From Hwangdonia lutea (lineage in GTDB: Bacteria > Bacteroidota > Bacteroidia > Flavobacteriales > Flavobacteriaceae): a DNA stretch of 64,000 bases. Location of the stretch: positions 3,568,501-3,632,500 of the forward strand of contig NZ_CP136521.1 of assembly GCF_032814565.1 (NCBI RefSeq), given 5' to 3'. Below, one piece after another: positions 62,029-64,000 of the stretch (within the stretch, counting starts at the first letter, position 1; each line of letters opens with the position of its first letter). The position numbers and the translations under genes were made by a program. The notes beneath the pieces are model-generated. The model was given only the letters and a program-made list of their open reading frames with translations, did not search any database and was not told the DNA's origin.

Positions 62029-62709
62029 ATGCTGATACCAAAAAACATTGCTCCAATTAATAAAAATACAGCTATTTTAATTTTTTTTACCCCGATCGTA
62101 ACCTCATTTTTTATTGTGCTAACATTAGCAATACCCTTTTTCAGAACATTTGGGTTTTCTTTATTAAAGGAAAATAATGTTGTGGAGTTATTAACTTTCA
62201 TCACTTTTTTAATTGGTGGTATTTACGGTTTAATCAATACCTATAAATACGCTAAGTATTTAGGAATAGGATTTTCAATATTTTATGCTGTATTTTCCTT
62301 TTTTTTAACTTTAATAGCTATGGAAGAAATAGCATGGGGACAATGGTTTTTTGGGTTTAAAACTCCAGAAAATTGGATAGAAATTAACGCTCAAAAAGAA
62401 ACAACTTTGCATAACCTTAAAGGCATGCAAGGCAATACCGAATTTCTTAGATTAGCTTATGGAATAGGCGGATTGATAGGTATATTACTAAATAAGTATT
62501 CAATCTTTAAAAAAATAAACGTGCACAGCATTCTTGCAATTTGGTTTGTAATTATTACTATACATGCTATTGTAGATATTTATTCAGACTTTATAGAGAT
62601 TGATAACACCTTGGATTTATTCTTAACACTTTCGTCAGAATTTATTGAATTGCTTATTGCTGGTAGTGCCTTTTTATACCTTTGGATTAACAAAAAACGA
62701 TTATTATAA
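62029..62709 (+). CDS. Tandem EEIAWGQW membrane protein, copy 2 of 3
   Basis: This 226-residue copy keeps AMEEIAWGQWFFGF, then ETTLHNLKGMQGNTEFLRLAYG, and a Trp-rich loop TPENWIEINAQ. In the post-signature segment it has one insertion-free alignment with copies 1 and 3, with His to Gln change in the Gly-x-x-Gly position (MQGN instead of IHGYN or FHGHN). Its last third, with HAIVDIYSDFIEIDN, is the most divergent. The start ATG at 62029 follows copy 1 closely. Confidence 0.7.
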   Translation: MLIPKNIAPINKNTAILIFFTPIVTSFFIVLTLAIPFFRTFGFSLLKENNVVELLTFITFLIGGIYGLINTYKYAKYLGIGFSIFYAVFSFFLTLIAMEEIAWGQWFFGFKTPENWIEINAQKETTLHNLKGMQGNTEFLRLAYGIGGLIGILLNKYSIFKKINVHSILAIWFVIITIHAIVDIYSDFIEIDNTLDLFLTLSSEFIELLIAGSAFLYLWINKKRLL

Positions 62710-62748
62710 ACTAATTAGTCCGATGTCATTTCGGTAAAAGCATTATTC

Positions 62749-63459
62749 ATGATAATTAAAAAAAACCTACAAGGATTATTCAATAATTACAGTGTTTCCA
62801 AAAAAGCTGCTTTATTTATTTTTTTTCTCCCAATACTAATTATTATTTGCTATAATAGTTTACTGGCCGTTCCTTCGTTCAGAAGTTTTGCTTTTTGGTT
62901 ACAATATGAAAACAAACCTATTGAAACATTGACATTTCTGTTTTTTTTGTTTGGTGGATTCCTGGGTGTTTATTTAGCTATTACCATTTCAAAACACATT
63001 AAAAAATTAATAGTTGTTTTTTATACGTTCTTCTCTATCTGCCTAATTTTAATAGCCATGGAAGAAATTGCATGGGGACAATGGTTTTTATTTTTTGATA
63101 CACCAGAATATTGGAAAAAAATGAATATACAGGGCGAAACTACCATTCATAATTTAAAAGGTTTTCATGGGCATAATGAAATTCTTCGGTTGCTTTATGG
63201 CTTTTCTGGAATACTAGGTATTGCTTTAAACAAATATGCGATGTTTAAAAAAATTGGAGTACATATAATTTTGTTGCCTTGGTTTGTAATAATCATCCTT
63301 CATTCAATTGCAGATATATTTACCAACTCCGAAAATATCAGTATTAGCATTTATAGAGGGTTGCAAGTCAATTCTGAACTTATAGAGTTACTAATAAGCA
63401 TAAGTGCGTTTCTATACTTATGGTTAAATTCAAAAATGTTGAAAAAGCTTTATTCGTAA
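62749..63459 (+). CDS. Tandem EEIAWGQW membrane protein, copy 3 of 3
   Basis: This 236-residue copy has AMEEIAWGQWFLFF and ETTIHNLKGFHGHNEILRLLYG. It begins with a 14-residue extension (MIIKKNLQGLFNNY) before the first helix. A later HSIADIFTNSENIS matches copy 2, whereas copy 1 has HSLVDVLTKMDD in that position. It is the last gene of the array and ends 4 bases from the stop of the convergent partial gene, without room for a terminator. Confidence 0.7.
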   Translation: MIIKKNLQGLFNNYSVSKKAALFIFFLPILIIICYNSLLAVPSFRSFAFWLQYENKPIETLTFLFFLFGGFLGVYLAITISKHIKKLIVVFYTFFSICLILIAMEEIAWGQWFLFFDTPEYWKKMNIQGETTIHNLKGFHGHNEILRLLYGFSGILGIALNKYAMFKKIGVHIILLPWFVIIILHSIADIFTNSENISISIYRGLQVNSELIELLISISAFLYLWLNSKMLKKLYS

Positions 63460-63463
63460 ATAC

Positions 63464-64000
63464 TTAGCTTAGCTTATATTTTAAGTTAAAATTATACCAT
63501 AATAATATACTCATAACAATCATTTCCCCGCCATCTTCTATAACCGCAAGTTTGTTTTCCCCAAATGGCAATGCAATATGAAGCACATCTATAAAAATAC
63601 CAAAAAATGCTAAGGCAAAAACCAAGATAGCAAGACATCGTGTTATTAACTTTTCCTCAATTCCTTCTTTAATATAAGTGAATATGAATAATACTAAAAA
63701 TGTTAAGCCAACTAAAAAAGAAATTAAAACTTCACCAAAATCTACAGATCGCAAATTAAATTTGGGTTGAATGTTTAAATAATTAGCTAAATATTCACCT
63801 ACATTTTCATGTATGCTTAATGAATCATCTAATAACAAATACAAAAAAAATACAGACCATATTAAGTAAGTCAATTTTCGTTTGCCTACAAATACAAAAA
63901 ACAATAACAAGAAGCTCCAATACTCTTTTAGGTATTGGAAAATTTCTGAATAACCAAAATCTTTTTCTAACGAAAAATTAGAGTTTCCATCAATAATACC
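63464..64000 (-). CDS. Partial membrane protein running off the right edge
   Basis: The frame is open from the right edge of the window (GIIDGNSNFSLEKDFGY) to the stop at 63464, so at least 178 residues are encoded and the 5' end is outside. The best internal start seen (TTG at 63910) is therefore not the real one. About four hydrophobic segments contain FLYLLLDDSLSIHENVGEYL and AVIEDGGEMIVMSILL. The acidic pairs and HE are arranged like those of a membrane hydrolase, but I do not recognise the family. It is different from the EEIAWGQW proteins that converge on it. Confidence 0.6.
   Translation of the reverse strand, partial: GIIDGNSNFSLEKDFGYSEIFQYLKEYWSFLLLFFVFVGKRKLTYLIWSVFFLYLLLDDSLSIHENVGEYLANYLNIQPKFNLRSVDFGEVLISFLVGLTFLVLFIFTYIKEGIEEKLITRCLAILVFALAFFGIFIDVLHIALPFGENKLAVIEDGGEMIVMSILLWYNFNLKYKLS

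Noticed and set aside
1-64000. tRNA, rRNA, insertion sequence, integrase or phage genes
   Set aside because: No cloverleaf-type sequence, rRNA block, transposase, recombinase or structural phage protein was recognised; the accessory islands carry no visible integration marker.

Overview
The window looks like a chromosomal segment of a marine-type member of the Bacteroidetes, most likely the family Flavobacteriaceae. The evidence is the very low GC content, -7 boxes of the form TAnnTTTG upstream of many genes, and typical family content: DUF4834, DUF3667, a Tat-exported GH109-type Gfo/Idh/MocA protein, a YfhO protein, and an oxoamine synthase next to a CysK-like enzyme that suggests sulfonolipids. 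I saw no tRNA, rRNA, CRISPR array, insertion sequence or phage gene.

Region 1 (about 0.4-20 kb, nearly all + strand, very AT-rich) is a cell-surface glycan modification island. It starts with a PglC-like phosphoglycosyl transferase and a PglD-like acetyltransferase. Next come an FAD/NAD(P)-binding plus FemAB-type acyltransferase fusion, a sugar-associated ATP-grasp ligase interrupted by a frameshift in an A11 tract, a CapK-like adenylate-forming enzyme and a second PglD-like protein. Then six consecutive paralogues of a BioF2/FemAB-like GNAT family follow, one of which lacks the C-terminal domain. The island ends with an SGNH hydrolase, a JmjC/cupin-8 protein, two membrane proteins (one HTTM-like) and a convergent MBOAT O-acyltransferase. 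No glycosyltransferase is visible here; almost everything forms acyl or amide bonds.

Region 2 (20-36 kb) is ordinary core genome: an Lrp regulator, an M14 peptidase and an XRE regulator sharing TTACAnnTGTAA-type sites, an MBL hydrolase, Bcp, a cysteine-free endonuclease III, an ECF sigma factor, UvrA and small envelope proteins. Two paralogous secreted proteins (32.95 and 36.59 kb) are each preceded by a sigma-54-like -24/-12 element. Between them lies a small CHAT/caspase-like protein with a tightly linked 102-residue partner.

Region 3 (38-51.4 kb) carries a flippase, a glycosyltransferase and a YfhO protein, then a putative outer-membrane protein, a GNAT protein, a probable capnine/sulfonolipid gene pair (CysK-like cysteate synthase and SPT-like acyltransferase), an oligopeptidase B-like S9 peptidase and the YbaB nucleoid protein. 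The peptidase/YbaB intergenic region holds two perfect inverted repeats.

Region 4 (51.5-64 kb) is a second accessory island. It contains a compact protein with the DxDDTA motif of class II terpene cyclases, followed by an overlapping operon of an ABC exporter, a GT4, a GT2 and a UbiA prenyltransferase. This is flanked by two paralogous GT2 genes and a GT14-like gene on the other strand, then three tandem copies of a membrane family with an EEIAWGQW signature. A further membrane protein runs off the right edge. The combination of cyclase-like protein, UbiA, glycosyltransferases and exporter suggests an undescribed isoprenoid glycoconjugate pathway; this is inference from gene content.
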